In this document: positions 1-8,185 of the stretch, in pieces
Position numbering within the stretch: position 1 is the stretch's first letter
How the letters are laid out: the number at the start of each line of letters is the position of its first letter
NCBI RefSeq assembly: GCF_030209755.1
Contig: NZ_JARVRH010000021.1
Span: 1-33,960 of the forward strand
DNA length: 33,960 nt
Reading direction: 5' to 3'
From: Arthrobacter sp. efr-133-TYG-118
GTDB taxonomy: Bacteria > Actinomycetota > Actinomycetes > Actinomycetales > Micrococcaceae
The notes under the pieces: generated by a model
Told to the model about the DNA's origin: nothing
Databases searched by the model: none
The model's input: only the letters and a program-made list of their open reading frames with translations
Translations under genes and position numbers: made by a program

Positions 1-488
1 GCCCGGCAGTCTCGGCCGACCGCATGCTCCAGGACTACGTCAACACCCTCTACCGGCCCGCAGCGGAATCGGGACGGCATGCCGTGGCCGGCTCCTTCAA
101 GGAAGCGAAGGAACTCGCGGCCTGGACCACCAAGGTCCGCAACGCCTGGCCGCAGCTGATCGTGGAACACGTCGATTCCGTCGGCGTCTCCGAAGAGCCA
201 CAAATCGGGGACACCCTCCAGGTCAACGCCTACATCGCCCTGCACACCCTGACACCGGACGACGTCAGCGTCGAGGTGGCCTACGGGCGGGCTGAAGAAA
301 GCGATGAACTGGAGGACATCACCGTGGCGGAACTGAGCTCGTTCGAGGACCTCGGCAACGGGCGCCACCTGTTCACCGGGTCCATCCTCATCAACCGCTC
401 CGGATCCTTCGGCTACACCGTCCGGGTCTTCCCGAAGCACCCCTCCCTCGCCTCGAAGGCCGAACTGGGACTGATCGTCAACGCGTAG
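1..488 (+). CDS. glgP: Alpha-glucan (glycogen/maltodextrin) phosphorylase, C-terminal part only
   Basis: The open frame enters from the left edge (first full codon at base 3) and ends at TAG 486-488, giving about 161 C-terminal residues. The text after the first in-window Met (LQDYVNTLYRPAA) and the beta-rich tail, with segments such as VNAYIALHTLTPDDV and GSFGYTVRVFPKHPSL, resemble the C-terminal end of the roughly 850-residue actinobacterial GlgP-type phosphorylases. These enzymes release glucose-1-phosphate from alpha-1,4-glucans in the cytoplasm. The catalytic and pyridoxal-phosphate regions lie outside the window, so the assignment rests on the tail and on the convergent glycogen debranching gene next door. 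Termination is probably at the perfect hairpin that begins at its own stop codon. Confidence 0.72.
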   Translation, partial: PAVSADRMLQDYVNTLYRPAAESGRHAVAGSFKEAKELAAWTTKVRNAWPQLIVEHVDSVGVSEEPQIGDTLQVNAYIALHTLTPDDVSVEVAYGRAEESDELEDITVAELSSFEDLGNGRHLFTGSILINRSGSFGYTVRVFPKHPSLASKAELGLIVNA

Positions 489-537
489 CGACAAGCTGGC
501 CGGGTGGGCATCACCCACCCGGCCAGCTTGTCGCTAC
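485..537. terminator. Bidirectional terminator containing both stop codons
   Basis: Two perfect 24-nt arms (485-508 and 514-537) flank a 5-nt loop. The TAG of the phosphorylase gene (486-488) lies in the left arm and the TAG of the opposing barstar gene (complement of 534-536) in the right arm. The hairpin can therefore end both convergent transcripts. There is no strong U tract. Confidence 0.8.
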
Positions 538-893
538 TGCTGGAAGACCGCTATGACGGCGAGGTCCCGCCCGGAGTAGGATTCGGCGTCCTGGAGGATT
601 TCGCAAACCAATCCGAAGGACCGGTCCGTCCGGTAAGTCGCCGGGACCTGCCAAATCAGGGTGACGGGTGGTTGGTCATCCTCGGACACACTGTCTGCGA
701 AATCGTGGAGTGAATCGTTGAGCGCATCGAGGTCCACCCCGTAATACTCGGGGAAATCAAGCACCTGGCCGAACACTTCCAAGACGGTCTTCTTGCTTGC
801 TGCCGGCGGAACCATCACGGTGCGGCGGCCGGCGTCGGACACTTGTTCCTGCAGTTCTTCCAGTGTCCACGTGTCTGCGGAATAGATTTTCAT
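534..893 (-). CDS. Barstar-family protein (ribonuclease inhibitor fold)
   Basis: This 119-residue protein carries the barstar signature around residues 47-62 (FPEYYGVDLDALNDSL). It matches the helix of Bacillus barstar whose acidic residues plug the barnase active site; the equivalents here would be D56 and D60. Barstars normally neutralise a secreted or toxin ribonuclease in the cytoplasm. No barnase/RNase gene lies in this window, so the partner is unknown. The ATG at 893 follows a TAGGAA Shine-Dalgarno-like stretch. Only 5 bp separate it from the stop of the upstream glgX gene, so the two are probably cotranscribed and translationally coupled. Family assignment is firm; the biological role is not. 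Confidence 0.85.
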   Translation of the reverse strand: MKIYSADTWTLEELQEQVSDAGRRTVMVPPAASKKTVLEVFGQVLDFPEYYGVDLDALNDSLHDFADSVSEDDQPPVTLIWQVPATYRTDRSFGLVCEILQDAESYSGRDLAVIAVFQQ

Positions 894-898
894 GGTTC

Positions 899-3007
899 CT
901 AGGTGCGGTAGACGTTGATGGTGTTGCCTTGGATGACTTCCCGCTCGCCTGCCGCGACCAGCGCTCCTTGCCTGCGGTCATTGAGCTCGGACGTCGTCAG
1001 GCGTAGCTCGAACATCCGGCTCCCCGTTCCCGATTCGGCGAGCAGTTTGGGCAGGACGACCTTCTTGTCATCCTTGTTGCCGTTGATCACGATCAAGCCG
1101 CGGTAAGCGCCGCCCTCAGAGCTCACCAAGAGCTGCACAATCCGCAGTGAGGGATCGTGCCAACGGGCCGCAGTCATTGGCTGGCCTTTTTCATCAAACC
1201 AATCCAGGCCCGTCCCGCTGTCCGGGAAGCCTGCGTCTTGGGCTTGCAGGAACTCTTTCCGGAGCCGTATCACCCGTTTGGTGCTCCGCAGCATGTCATG
1301 CGATTCGGGTGTCTGGGTCCAGTCGATCCACGTCAGGGGGTTGTCCTGACAATAGGCGTTGTTGTTTCCCTGCTGTGTGCGTCCGAGCTCGTCGCCAGCG
1401 GTGATCATGGGTACGCCAATGGAGATCATCAACGTGGTCATGAGGTTCCGCTTCGAAAGGGCACGGGCAGCGAGAATTGTCTCATTTTCCGTGCGGCCTT
1501 CGAATCCGTGGTTGTAGCTGAGGCTGTTGGTCTGCCCGTCGCGGTTTTGCTCGCCGTTGGCCTCGTTGTGCTTACGGTCGTAGGACACTAGATCGGTCAG
1601 GGTGAAGCCGTCGTGGGCCGTGACGAAGTTAAGTGAAGCGAGCCTGGAGCGTCCTGAAGGTTCAAAGACCCGGGCCGAGCCCGTCAAGGCGTCGGCGAGA
1701 TCTCCCATGGTGGTGCCGGACATCCCGCCGTCGGCAGCGCCCCGCTCTGAGAGCCAAAAACGGCGCACGCCGTCGCGGAAATGATCATTCCAGTCCACCC
1801 ATCCCTTGGGGAACCGCCCGGTCTGCCAGCCGCCATAGCCCACATCCCATGGTTCGGAAATGAGCTTGGTCTTGGAAAGCACCGGGTCCTGGGCGATCCT
1901 TTTCAAGAACGGGTGCTCCGGGTCGAATTCATTGCCCGCATTGCGGCACATCGTCACGGCAAGGTCGAAACGGAAGCCGTCTATATGGAATTCGTCCGCC
2001 CAATATCGCAGCGAATCAATGGCCAGGTCCACCACCCTGGGTTCGGCGAAGTTAAGGGTGTTGCCGCAGCCTGTCGTATCAAGGTAACGGCCGTGGGCAT
2101 CGTGGCGGTAGTACTGCCGCTCGCCCAGGCCCCTGAAACTGGAGGTATCGCCGTCGGGCCCGCCTTCCGCCGTATGGTTGTAAACAACGTCGAGGATCAC
2201 TTCGATCCCCGCGGCATGCAGGAGCTTCACCATGCCCTTGAGTTCGTCCTGGACGGCGTGGGGGCCCGCCTGCTGGGCGGCTTGCGTGGCGTAGTCCGCG
2301 TGTGGCGCAAAGAACGCGGCAGTGTTGTATCCCCAGTAATTGGTCAGGCCCAAGTACTGCAGGTGCTGCTCGTCCATGTGGAAGTGGATGGGCAGCAATT
2401 GAACGGCCGTCACCCCTAATGAGTGGAAGTGCTCGATCATGGCGGGGTGTGCCATGCCCGCGTAGGTGCCGCGGAGGTGCTCGGGGATATCCGGGTGCAG
2501 CATGCTTTGGCCGCGGACGTGCGCCTCGTACACAATGGTGTCCCGCCACGGCGTACGAAGCAGGCGATCGTCACCCCAATCGAAAGCCGATTCCATCCTT
2601 ACGGAGGTCAGCAGCTCTCGGCGCTGGTGCACCGCTTGACCATAAGGATCCAGCAACAGCTGCTCGGCGTCGTCGGCGTCAAAGTCCGGAGCAGGAACTG
2701 ACAATGGAATCGCGTCCTCGTGGACTGCTGGACGGAAGCCGTACCGGGTGCCGGGCGGCAGGCCGTCCACAATCCCGTGGTGCACGCCGTCCTCAAGGTT
2801 GGGCAGCGTGTGGACTTTCCAGGAGTCGCCGGGGGCTTTGTAGGCGATTTCGACCCGCGGGAGTCCGGGGGCCCACACAGCGACGTTGACCCGGTCCGGC
2901 GAGGGTGTGCCGCGGTCGGACTTCCCAGGCAGCGGAACACTCAGCCCGAGCGGCGACGGCCGCGAGGCGTCCACTGTAGATGCTGTGTCAAAAATCGGCA
3001 TAACCAT
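899..3007 (-). CDS. glgX: Glycogen debranching enzyme GlgX (GH13 isoamylase type)
   Basis: This 702-residue cytoplasmic enzyme hydrolyses alpha-1,6 branches in glycogen left by phosphorylase, fitting the phosphorylase gene across the terminator. An N-terminal CBM48-like region (about 20-110) precedes the GH13 barrel. GH13 signatures are visible: DVVYNH (273-278), GFRFD with nucleophile D348, SEPWD with acid/base E385, and TAHDG with D466. Length and motif spacing fit GlgX/TreX. There are two possible starts, ATG 3007 and ATG 3001. Neither has a clear ribosome site, but a TAAACT -10 element ends 8 nt before ATG 3007, suggesting a nearly leaderless mRNA. The barstar gene follows after 5 bp. Confidence 0.93.
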   Translation of the reverse strand: MVMPIFDTASTVDASRPSPLGLSVPLPGKSDRGTPSPDRVNVAVWAPGLPRVEIAYKAPGDSWKVHTLPNLEDGVHHGIVDGLPPGTRYGFRPAVHEDAIPLSVPAPDFDADDAEQLLLDPYGQAVHQRRELLTSVRMESAFDWGDDRLLRTPWRDTIVYEAHVRGQSMLHPDIPEHLRGTYAGMAHPAMIEHFHSLGVTAVQLLPIHFHMDEQHLQYLGLTNYWGYNTAAFFAPHADYATQAAQQAGPHAVQDELKGMVKLLHAAGIEVILDVVYNHTAEGGPDGDTSSFRGLGERQYYRHDAHGRYLDTTGCGNTLNFAEPRVVDLAIDSLRYWADEFHIDGFRFDLAVTMCRNAGNEFDPEHPFLKRIAQDPVLSKTKLISEPWDVGYGGWQTGRFPKGWVDWNDHFRDGVRRFWLSERGAADGGMSGTTMGDLADALTGSARVFEPSGRSRLASLNFVTAHDGFTLTDLVSYDRKHNEANGEQNRDGQTNSLSYNHGFEGRTENETILAARALSKRNLMTTLMISIGVPMITAGDELGRTQQGNNNAYCQDNPLTWIDWTQTPESHDMLRSTKRVIRLRKEFLQAQDAGFPDSGTGLDWFDEKGQPMTAARWHDPSLRIVQLLVSSEGGAYRGLIVINGNKDDKKVVLPKLLAESGTGSRMFELRLTTSELNDRRQGALVAAGEREVIQGNTINVYRT

Positions 3008-3015
3008 TAGTTGAG

Positions 3016-3021
3016 AGTTTA
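3016..3021 (-). promoter_or_regulatory. Candidate -10 element giving a near-leaderless glgX mRNA
   Basis: On the minus strand TAAACT fits the actinobacterial TANNNT -10 pattern. It ends 8 nt before ATG 3007, placing the expected transcription start about 2 nt before the codon. No Shine-Dalgarno sequence and no convincing -35 are visible. Confidence 0.4.
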
Positions 3022-3287
3022 GTCTCCGACGCCAATTCTCCCTTGCCCGCGGCCCATATGACAGTGCCTAAGCCCGGCGGTCGGAACCAAGCCAGCGGCC
3101 CCTGCGAACGCAAACAAGCCGCTCACCTGCTGAAACGTCGAATCACCCGGCTCGTTGCGCTTTTCGTGAAACCGGTCGTTTGAGCGGATTGTGTCGGTTG
3201 CGCCGAATACGCCCGCCCGCGCGCATGAGTTCGTATCCTCAGCGCGGCCGTTGCATACTTTGGCTATACACCAATGTGGAGGTAATT

Positions 3288-4100
3288 GTGCGAATCGCTC
3301 TTGCTCAACTCATCAGCGGCCGCGAGCTGGCAGACAACCTGATCCTGTTGGAAGACTACGCCCGCCGGGCCAAGGAGGGCGGCGCCGAGCTTGTAGTATT
3401 CCCTGAAGCGACCATGCGGGCGTTCGGGAATTCCCTGCTCGACATCGCAGAGCCCTTGGACGGGCCATGGGCCAGCCAGGTGCGGAAGATCGCCCGGGAT
3501 CTTGGAATCGTGATCGTGGCCGGAATGTTCACCCCCGGAATTGCCTCCGATGGCAGCAGCAACGGCAAGGTCCGGAACACCCTGATCGCCACCGGGCCCG
3601 GAGTCGAAACCAGCTACGACAAGATCCACCTCTTCGACGCCTTCGGCTTTGCCGAATCAGACACTGTCGACGCCGGCACCGATCCAGTGACGTTCGACGC
3701 CGGAGGCCTCACCTTTGGCTTGGCCACGTGCTACGACATCCGTTTCCCGGCCCTCTTCACCGCCAATGCCGACCGCGGAGCCGACGTGAATATCGTGTCT
3801 GCTTCCTGGGGAGCCGGGCCGGGCAAGGCGGAACAGTGGAAGCTGCTCGCTCGAGCCCGGGCGATCGACACCACAACCTTCGTGCTGGCTTGCGGGCAGG
3901 GCGATCCCGCGAGCCAAGGCCGTGAACCCAAGGGTGCGGCGCCCACCGGAGTGGGGCACTCCGTCGTCGTGTCCCCGTTGGGGAACGTGCTCGAAGAGCT
4001 CGACGCCGAACCCGGCCTCTTGTTCGCGGAGCTGGACGCCGCCGTCGTCGAGGAAGCGCGGGTCAAGCTCCCGGTCCTGGCCAACCGCCGCGACTTCTAA
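3288..4100 (+). CDS. Carbon-nitrogen hydrolase (nitrilase superfamily)
   Basis: This is a 270-residue cytoplasmic amidase of the nitrilase superfamily. The catalytic triad is visible: E40 in VVFPEAT, K112 in YDKIHLFDAFG, and C148 in LATCYDIRFP. The substrate cannot be read from sequence; the short class with a YDKIHLFD motif includes omega-amidase and deaminated-glutathione amidase types. I chose GTG 3288 because TGGAGG (3277-3282) sits 5 nt upstream and the protein then begins at the conserved first strand (RIALAQ). The frame stays open to a TTG at 3180, but that extension is Arg/Pro-rich and unlike the family. It converges on rlmB across a palindromic repeat. Confidence 0.88.
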   Translation: MRIALAQLISGRELADNLILLEDYARRAKEGGAELVVFPEATMRAFGNSLLDIAEPLDGPWASQVRKIARDLGIVIVAGMFTPGIASDGSSNGKVRNTLIATGPGVETSYDKIHLFDAFGFAESDTVDAGTDPVTFDAGGLTFGLATCYDIRFPALFTANADRGADVNIVSASWGAGPGKAEQWKLLARARAIDTTTFVLACGQGDPASQGREPKGAAPTGVGHSVVVSPLGNVLEELDAEPGLLFAELDAAVVEEARVKLPVLANRRDF

Positions 4101-4118
4101 CGGGACTTCCAAGGGAAC

Positions 4119-4187
4119 AGCAACGCCCGCTCACTAAAAGAAGTGAGCGGGCGTTGCTGGTTTTGGCACCATTAGTGAGCGGGCGTC
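4119..4187. repeat. CAACGC-type palindromic repeat with a third half-copy; likely bidirectional terminator
   Basis: Arms 4119-4135 and 4142-4158 are perfect complements (17 bp, 6-nt loop) and are followed by GGTTTTGG. A third copy of the arm core (TAGTGAGCGGGCGTC, 4173-4187) can compete for the left arm. It lies between the convergent nitrilase and rlmB stops. The arm resembles the palindrome at 13293-13354. Confidence 0.7.
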
Positions 4188-4189
4188 GG

Positions 4190-5185
4190 CTACTTGGTGG
4201 CGCGCTGCCTTGAGACTTCGTACAGGGAGATGCCCACGGCCATCGAGGCGTTGAGCGATTCCATGGCGGAGTCGATCGGGATGGAGATGATCTGGTCGCA
4301 GTTTTCGCGGACCAGGCGGCTGAGGCCCTTGCCCTCGGAACCCACAACAATGCACACGGGATCGGTGGCCAGGGCGAGATCCGGCAGCGAGACATCGCCG
4401 TCGCCATCGAGGCCCAGCACGAAGATGCCCATCTGCTTGAACTGCTTGAGCGCGTTGTTCAGGTTGGCCGCCCGGGCCACGGGGACGCGGACCGCCGCGC
4501 CTGCGCTGGTCTTCCAGGCCGAAGCGGTGACGCCGACTGAGCGGCGCTCCGGGACAATCACGCCGTGGCCGCTGAAGGCGGAAACGGAGCGGATGATGGC
4601 GCCCAGGTTGCGGGGGTCGGTGATGCCGTCGAGGGCGACGAAGAGGGGCGCGTTGGGGATGTACCCCTTCTTCCACTTGGTGACCGTCTCTTCGGCGAGG
4701 TCGTAGGCGTCCTGGTATTCGTACGGCGGGATCTGCAGCACGAGGCCCTGGTGGACGGCGTCTTCGGTCATGCGGTCCAGCTCCGGCTTACCGGTTTCCA
4801 GCAGCGGGATGCCACGTTCGGCAGCAAGCTTGAGGGACTCCTTGACACGGTCGTCCATCTCGATCCGAATGGCAACGTGCAGTGCCTTCGCGGGGATTCC
4901 GGCGCGCAGCGCCTCCACCACGGAGTTGCGTCCGGTGACTACTTCCTCGGTAGCACGGCCCTTCGGTCCTGAGCGGGCTCCCGGGTTGGAGCGGCTGGCG
5001 CCCCCGGCCGCGCGCTTGGCTGCGGAGCGCTCGGCAAGCTGCTTGCTCTTGTACGCCTTGTGGTACTCGCGGTCCTCAGCCTTGGGGGTTGGACCCCGGC
5101 CTTCCAAGGCCTTTCGACCGTGGCCACCGGTTCCAGTGGTGGGGCCCTTCTTGTTCTTGACAGCCCGGCGACCGTTGTTGGCCAT
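4190..5185 (-). CDS. rlmB: 23S rRNA (guanosine-2'-O-)-methyltransferase, TrmH/SpoU family
   Basis: The 331-residue protein has a basic, Gly-rich N-terminal tail (first ~75 residues, probably disordered and RNA-binding), a small substrate-binding domain starting near NSVVEALRAG, and a C-terminal SPOUT knot. The three SpoU motifs are visible: ITDPRNLGAIIRS, IVVGSEGKGLSR and SAMESLNASMAVGISLYE. It would use SAM to methylate a 23S rRNA guanosine (G2251 in E. coli RlmB). I chose ATG 5185 (MANNGRR) because GGTGGA precedes it; the longer frame to 5221 has no support. Lying after cysS, as in the mycobacterial carD-ispD-ispF-cysS-rlmB order, it is probably the last gene of the cluster. Confidence 0.9.
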   Translation of the reverse strand: MANNGRRAVKNKKGPTTGTGGHGRKALEGRGPTPKAEDREYHKAYKSKQLAERSAAKRAAGGASRSNPGARSGPKGRATEEVVTGRNSVVEALRAGIPAKALHVAIRIEMDDRVKESLKLAAERGIPLLETGKPELDRMTEDAVHQGLVLQIPPYEYQDAYDLAEETVTKWKKGYIPNAPLFVALDGITDPRNLGAIIRSVSAFSGHGVIVPERRSVGVTASAWKTSAGAAVRVPVARAANLNNALKQFKQMGIFVLGLDGDGDVSLPDLALATDPVCIVVGSEGKGLSRLVRENCDQIISIPIDSAMESLNASMAVGISLYEVSRQRATK

Positions 5186-5264
5186 GAATTCCACCCTTGA
5201 TTGTGTTGAGTACGTCTGCAATCAAGTCTACTGAATCAACTTAAATCGGGACGACGACGGAATA

Positions 5265-6728
5265 TCAGTCCCGTTTCAGGCTCCAACTGGCGCCATCGGC
5301 GCCATCCTCGACGGCGATGCCGGCTGCCGCGAGAGTGTCGCGGATCGCATCGGAAGCGGCCCAATCCTTGTTGGCCCGCGCCTCGGCGCGCGCCTGCAAC
5401 TGGGCTTCCACGAGGACCTCCAGGGCCTGGGCAGTCTCGGAATTCTCCTGGACTTCGCCGCGGACGTCGTTCAGTCCAAGCACGGTGGTCATGGCCATCA
5501 CGGCCTGGAGCGCCTGCTCGGCCCCGGGGTCGTCTCCGGACGCCAGAGCGGTATTTCCGGCACGGACAGTCTCGTGCAGGGCGCCGAGGGCCTGCGGGAC
5601 ATTGAGATCGTCATCCATGGCAGCGGCGAAGGCATCCGGAACAGGGCTCGACTCAGGGTGCGCGGCGAAGTCGCCACCGAACTTCTTGGAAGCCTTCGCG
5701 ACAAAACCATAGATGCGTTCCACGGCAGCCGCGGCCTCCTGAAGCGAGGTGGGCCGGTAGTCCAGGATGGAGCGGTACTGCGCCTGGCCAAGGTAGTACC
5801 GGACAACCCGGGGACTTGCGAGCTCGAGCATTTCTTCGGGGCTCACGGTGTTGCCCACCGACTTGGACATCTTTTCGCCTTCATACGTGACCATGCCGTT
5901 GTGCAGCCAGAAGTTGGCGAACCCGTCACCTGCCGCCTGGGACTGTGCCATCTCGTTCTCGTGGTGCGGGAATCGGAGGTCCAGTCCGCCGCCGTGGATG
6001 TCGAACTGCTGGCCCAGGTACTTCGTGGCCATGGCAGAGCATTCAAGATGCCAACCCGGGCGGCCGGTTCCCCACGGCGAAACCCAGCTCGCGGTCGTCG
6101 GCTCCCCGTCTTTGTAGCCCTTCCACAGCGCAAAGTCGCGAGGGTCGCGCTTCCTGTTGCTGAACTGAGGCTCGACGTCGGCGGCTCCCTGCATATCGTC
6201 GATGTTCTGGCGGGTCAGCGAGCCGTACTTGCTCCAGGAGCGGACGTCGAAGTAGACGTCTCCGGAGTCGTCCAGCGCAGGGTAGGCGTGGCCGCGGTCG
6301 ATGAGCCTTTGAATGAGGGCGTGCATCTCCGGGATGTGGCCGGTGGCGCGAGGCTCGTAGGTGGGGCGGGAAACGCCGAGGACGTCGTAGGCCTGCTCGA
6401 ATTCCTGCTCATAGCGGTAGGCGAGGGCCCACCATTCTTCCTCGGCTTTGGCTGTGGGTTCCTCGGCCCAGTCCGGCCCGAAGGACTGCGCCGACTTGGC
6501 GAGGATCTTGTCGTCGATGTCAGTGACGTTGCGGACAACGGTGACACGCAGGCCGCGGTATTCAAGCCAACGGGTCAACTGGTCGAAAGCGATCGCCGAG
6601 CGGACATGCCCCACGTGCGGCATCCCCTGCACCGTGGCACCGCAGTAGTAGACGCTGGCCTTGCCGGCTTCAAGGGGAACGAAGTCGCGGACTTCGGCGG
6701 ATGCAGTGTCGTAAAAGCGCAGGGTCAC
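5265..6728 (-). CDS. cysS: Cysteinyl-tRNA synthetase
   Basis: This 487-residue class I aminoacyl-tRNA synthetase charges tRNA-Cys. Visible signatures are the HIGH-type motif PHVGH (37-41), KMSKS (286-290), and the zinc-site residues C29, C230 (HLECSAM) and the HHENE segment near 255-259. The length is normal for the family. The related MshC ligase of mycothiol synthesis is shorter (about 410 residues) and lacks the full anticodon-binding tail; the C-terminal segment present here supports CysS. It lies 68 bp after ispF and 79 bp before rlmB in the leftward cluster, so cotranscription is plausible. Confidence 0.93.
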   Translation of the reverse strand: MTLRFYDTASAEVRDFVPLEAGKASVYYCGATVQGMPHVGHVRSAIAFDQLTRWLEYRGLRVTVVRNVTDIDDKILAKSAQSFGPDWAEEPTAKAEEEWWALAYRYEQEFEQAYDVLGVSRPTYEPRATGHIPEMHALIQRLIDRGHAYPALDDSGDVYFDVRSWSKYGSLTRQNIDDMQGAADVEPQFSNRKRDPRDFALWKGYKDGEPTTASWVSPWGTGRPGWHLECSAMATKYLGQQFDIHGGGLDLRFPHHENEMAQSQAAGDGFANFWLHNGMVTYEGEKMSKSVGNTVSPEEMLELASPRVVRYYLGQAQYRSILDYRPTSLQEAAAAVERIYGFVAKASKKFGGDFAAHPESSPVPDAFAAAMDDDLNVPQALGALHETVRAGNTALASGDDPGAEQALQAVMAMTTVLGLNDVRGEVQENSETAQALEVLVEAQLQARAEARANKDWAASDAIRDTLAAAGIAVEDGADGASWSLKRD

Positions 6729-6796
6729 CGCTCCAGATTAGCGGATGCGCACCATCTGGCTTCGTTGCACACCATCTATCTCTGTTTAGGCGCCAT

Positions 6797-7330
6797 TTAG
6801 GCGATATCGTCTTCGTGCGCTGCCGGCACGGCATAGACGAGCGCCGTGGCAACGGCGGAGATGCCCTCGCCACGCCCCGTGAAACCCAGGCCATCGCTCG
6901 TGGTTGCCGTGACGCTGACGGAAGCTCCTGCGGCGGCGCTGAGGACACGCTGCGACTCTTCACGCCTGGGCCCGAACTTTGGCCTGTTGGCAACGAACTG
7001 CACTGCCACGTTGCCGATCTCGAAACCGGCAGCCCGGACAATCCTGGCCGCCTCCCCCAGGAGTTTCACCCCGGACGCACCTGCGAACTCGGGGCGGTCG
7101 GTACCGAAATGCGTGCCCAGATCACCAATGCCGCAAGCGGAGAAGAGCGCGTCAGCGGCCGCATGGGCAACGCAATCGCCGTCGGAATGCCCGGAAAGCC
7201 CGGGTTCCCCCTCCCAAAAGAGCCCGCCGAGCCATAACGGCTGCGGATCGTTCTCAGGCGCGTAGGCGTGCACGTCCACCCCGATGCCTGTGCGCGGCAG
7301 AATCATCGCCGCGTTCCCGGAGGCGGCCAT
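6797..7330 (-). CDS. ispF: 2-C-methyl-D-erythritol 2,4-cyclodiphosphate synthase
   Basis: This 177-residue MEP-pathway enzyme cyclises the CDP-ME-2-phosphate to the cyclic diphosphate. Metal ligands appear in GVDVHAY (D19, H21), followed by the SGHSDGD segment (46-52) and the C-terminal signature TTSDGLGFTGRGEG. Its ATG overlaps the ispD stop by one base (TGATG at 7332-7328), implying translational coupling; fused IspDF proteins in other bacteria point to the same functional link. The N-terminal first dozen residues before RTGIGVDVH are longer than in E. coli IspF, but the overlap with ispD supports this start. Confidence 0.94.
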   Translation of the reverse strand: MAASGNAAMILPRTGIGVDVHAYAPENDPQPLWLGGLFWEGEPGLSGHSDGDCVAHAAADALFSACGIGDLGTHFGTDRPEFAGASGVKLLGEAARIVRAAGFEIGNVAVQFVANRPKFGPRREESQRVLSAAAGASVSVTATTSDGLGFTGRGEGISAVATALVYAVPAAHEDDIA

Positions 7331-8112
7331 CAGCCTTCCACCCAGCGGGTTCCGAGCGGCCCTTCCAGCAGGCCCTCGGCAATGATGAGATCCAACGGCG
7401 TGGTGATCTTCAGTGATTGGCTGGCGCCCCGGACTGCGTGGACCGGCACGCCCAGGAGCTCGACGAGCATTGCGTCATCCGTGACTGCCGCCGACTGCTT
7501 GTCGTCGAACGTCGCGGCTGCCGCGTGGGCGCGCAACAAAGTCTCATAGTCGAATCCCTGCGGAGTCTGCACGGCACGAAGTTGTTCGCGCGGGGCGGTG
7601 CCAGTGACGATCTCCGGCGCGATTCCGGCGTCGTCCCCGTCAGTTTCCGCAACCATCTTGACGGTATCCACCACCGGAATGGCGGGAATGACCGCCTTGG
7701 CGCCCGACGAGAGCGCCACGGCAACGCGGTGGAAGACCCGTTCGGGAGTCAGTGCACGCGCGGCGTCGTGAACCAGCACAGCGCGCGTTCCCTCAAGGAG
7801 CGCCCCAAGGGCGGCGCGGACCGAAGCGGCACGGGTTGATCCGCCGTCGACCACTGTGATCAGCGGACCGTCAGCGCCAAGTTCTTGCCGGAATTGCTCG
7901 CAAAGCTCGCGCAACTCCAGGTCCCCCGCGGGGACGGCCACGCAGATCTGGCGGGCAACGTCCGCCGTCGCGACGCCGCGAAGGGCATGCGTGAGGATCG
8001 TTTCGCCGCCCAGCGGAACTTTTGCCTTGGGCATGCCGTAGCCAAGCCGCTCCCCGGAGCCTGCCGCAACGACGACGACGGCGGTGGCCTCGCGCTGGGA
8101 TGGTGTAGTCAT
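7330..8112 (-). CDS. ispD: 2-C-methyl-D-erythritol 4-phosphate cytidylyltransferase
   Basis: This 260-residue nucleotidyltransferase transfers CMP from CTP to MEP in isoprenoid precursor synthesis. The N-terminal signature AAGSGERLGYGMPKAKVPL (about residues 14-32) matches the CTP-binding loop, with LVHDAARAL as the usual second motif. I chose ATG 8112 (MTTPSQRE). The frame is open to 8160, but that extension would run through the carD terminator hairpin (8139-8167). The gene overlaps ispF by one base and follows carD by 73 bp, the order also found in mycobacteria. Confidence 0.92.
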   Translation of the reverse strand: MTTPSQREATAVVVVAAGSGERLGYGMPKAKVPLGGETILTHALRGVATADVARQICVAVPAGDLELRELCEQFRQELGADGPLITVVDGGSTRAASVRAALGALLEGTRAVLVHDAARALTPERVFHRVAVALSSGAKAVIPAIPVVDTVKMVAETDGDDAGIAPEIVTGTAPREQLRAVQTPQGFDYETLLRAHAAAATFDDKQSAAVTDDAMLVELLGVPVHAVRGASQSLKITTPLDLIIAEGLLEGPLGTRWVEG

Positions 8113-8138
8113 GCGCCCAAGCCTACGTGGCAAAAGGA

Positions 8139-8167
8139 AACCCCGGCGGCAGGTTGCCACCGGGGTT
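8139..8167 (-). terminator. carD terminator
   Basis: Arms 8139-8151 and 8155-8167 pair over 13 bp with one mismatch and a 3-nt loop. On the minus strand they are followed by TTTCCTTTT. This intrinsic terminator between carD and ispD suggests partial uncoupling of ispD from carD transcription. Confidence 0.72.
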
Positions 8168-8185
8168 CAAATCTTTGAATCTCTG

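Noticed and set aside
3180..3287. TTG-started N-terminal extension of the nitrilase
   Set aside because: GTG 3288 has an excellent ribosome site and fits the family N-terminus; the extension is Arg/Pro-rich.
5574..6800. 408-codon open frame on the plus strand
   Set aside because: It lies antisense to cysS, whose motifs are complete. High-GC DNA gives long antisense frames by codon bias.
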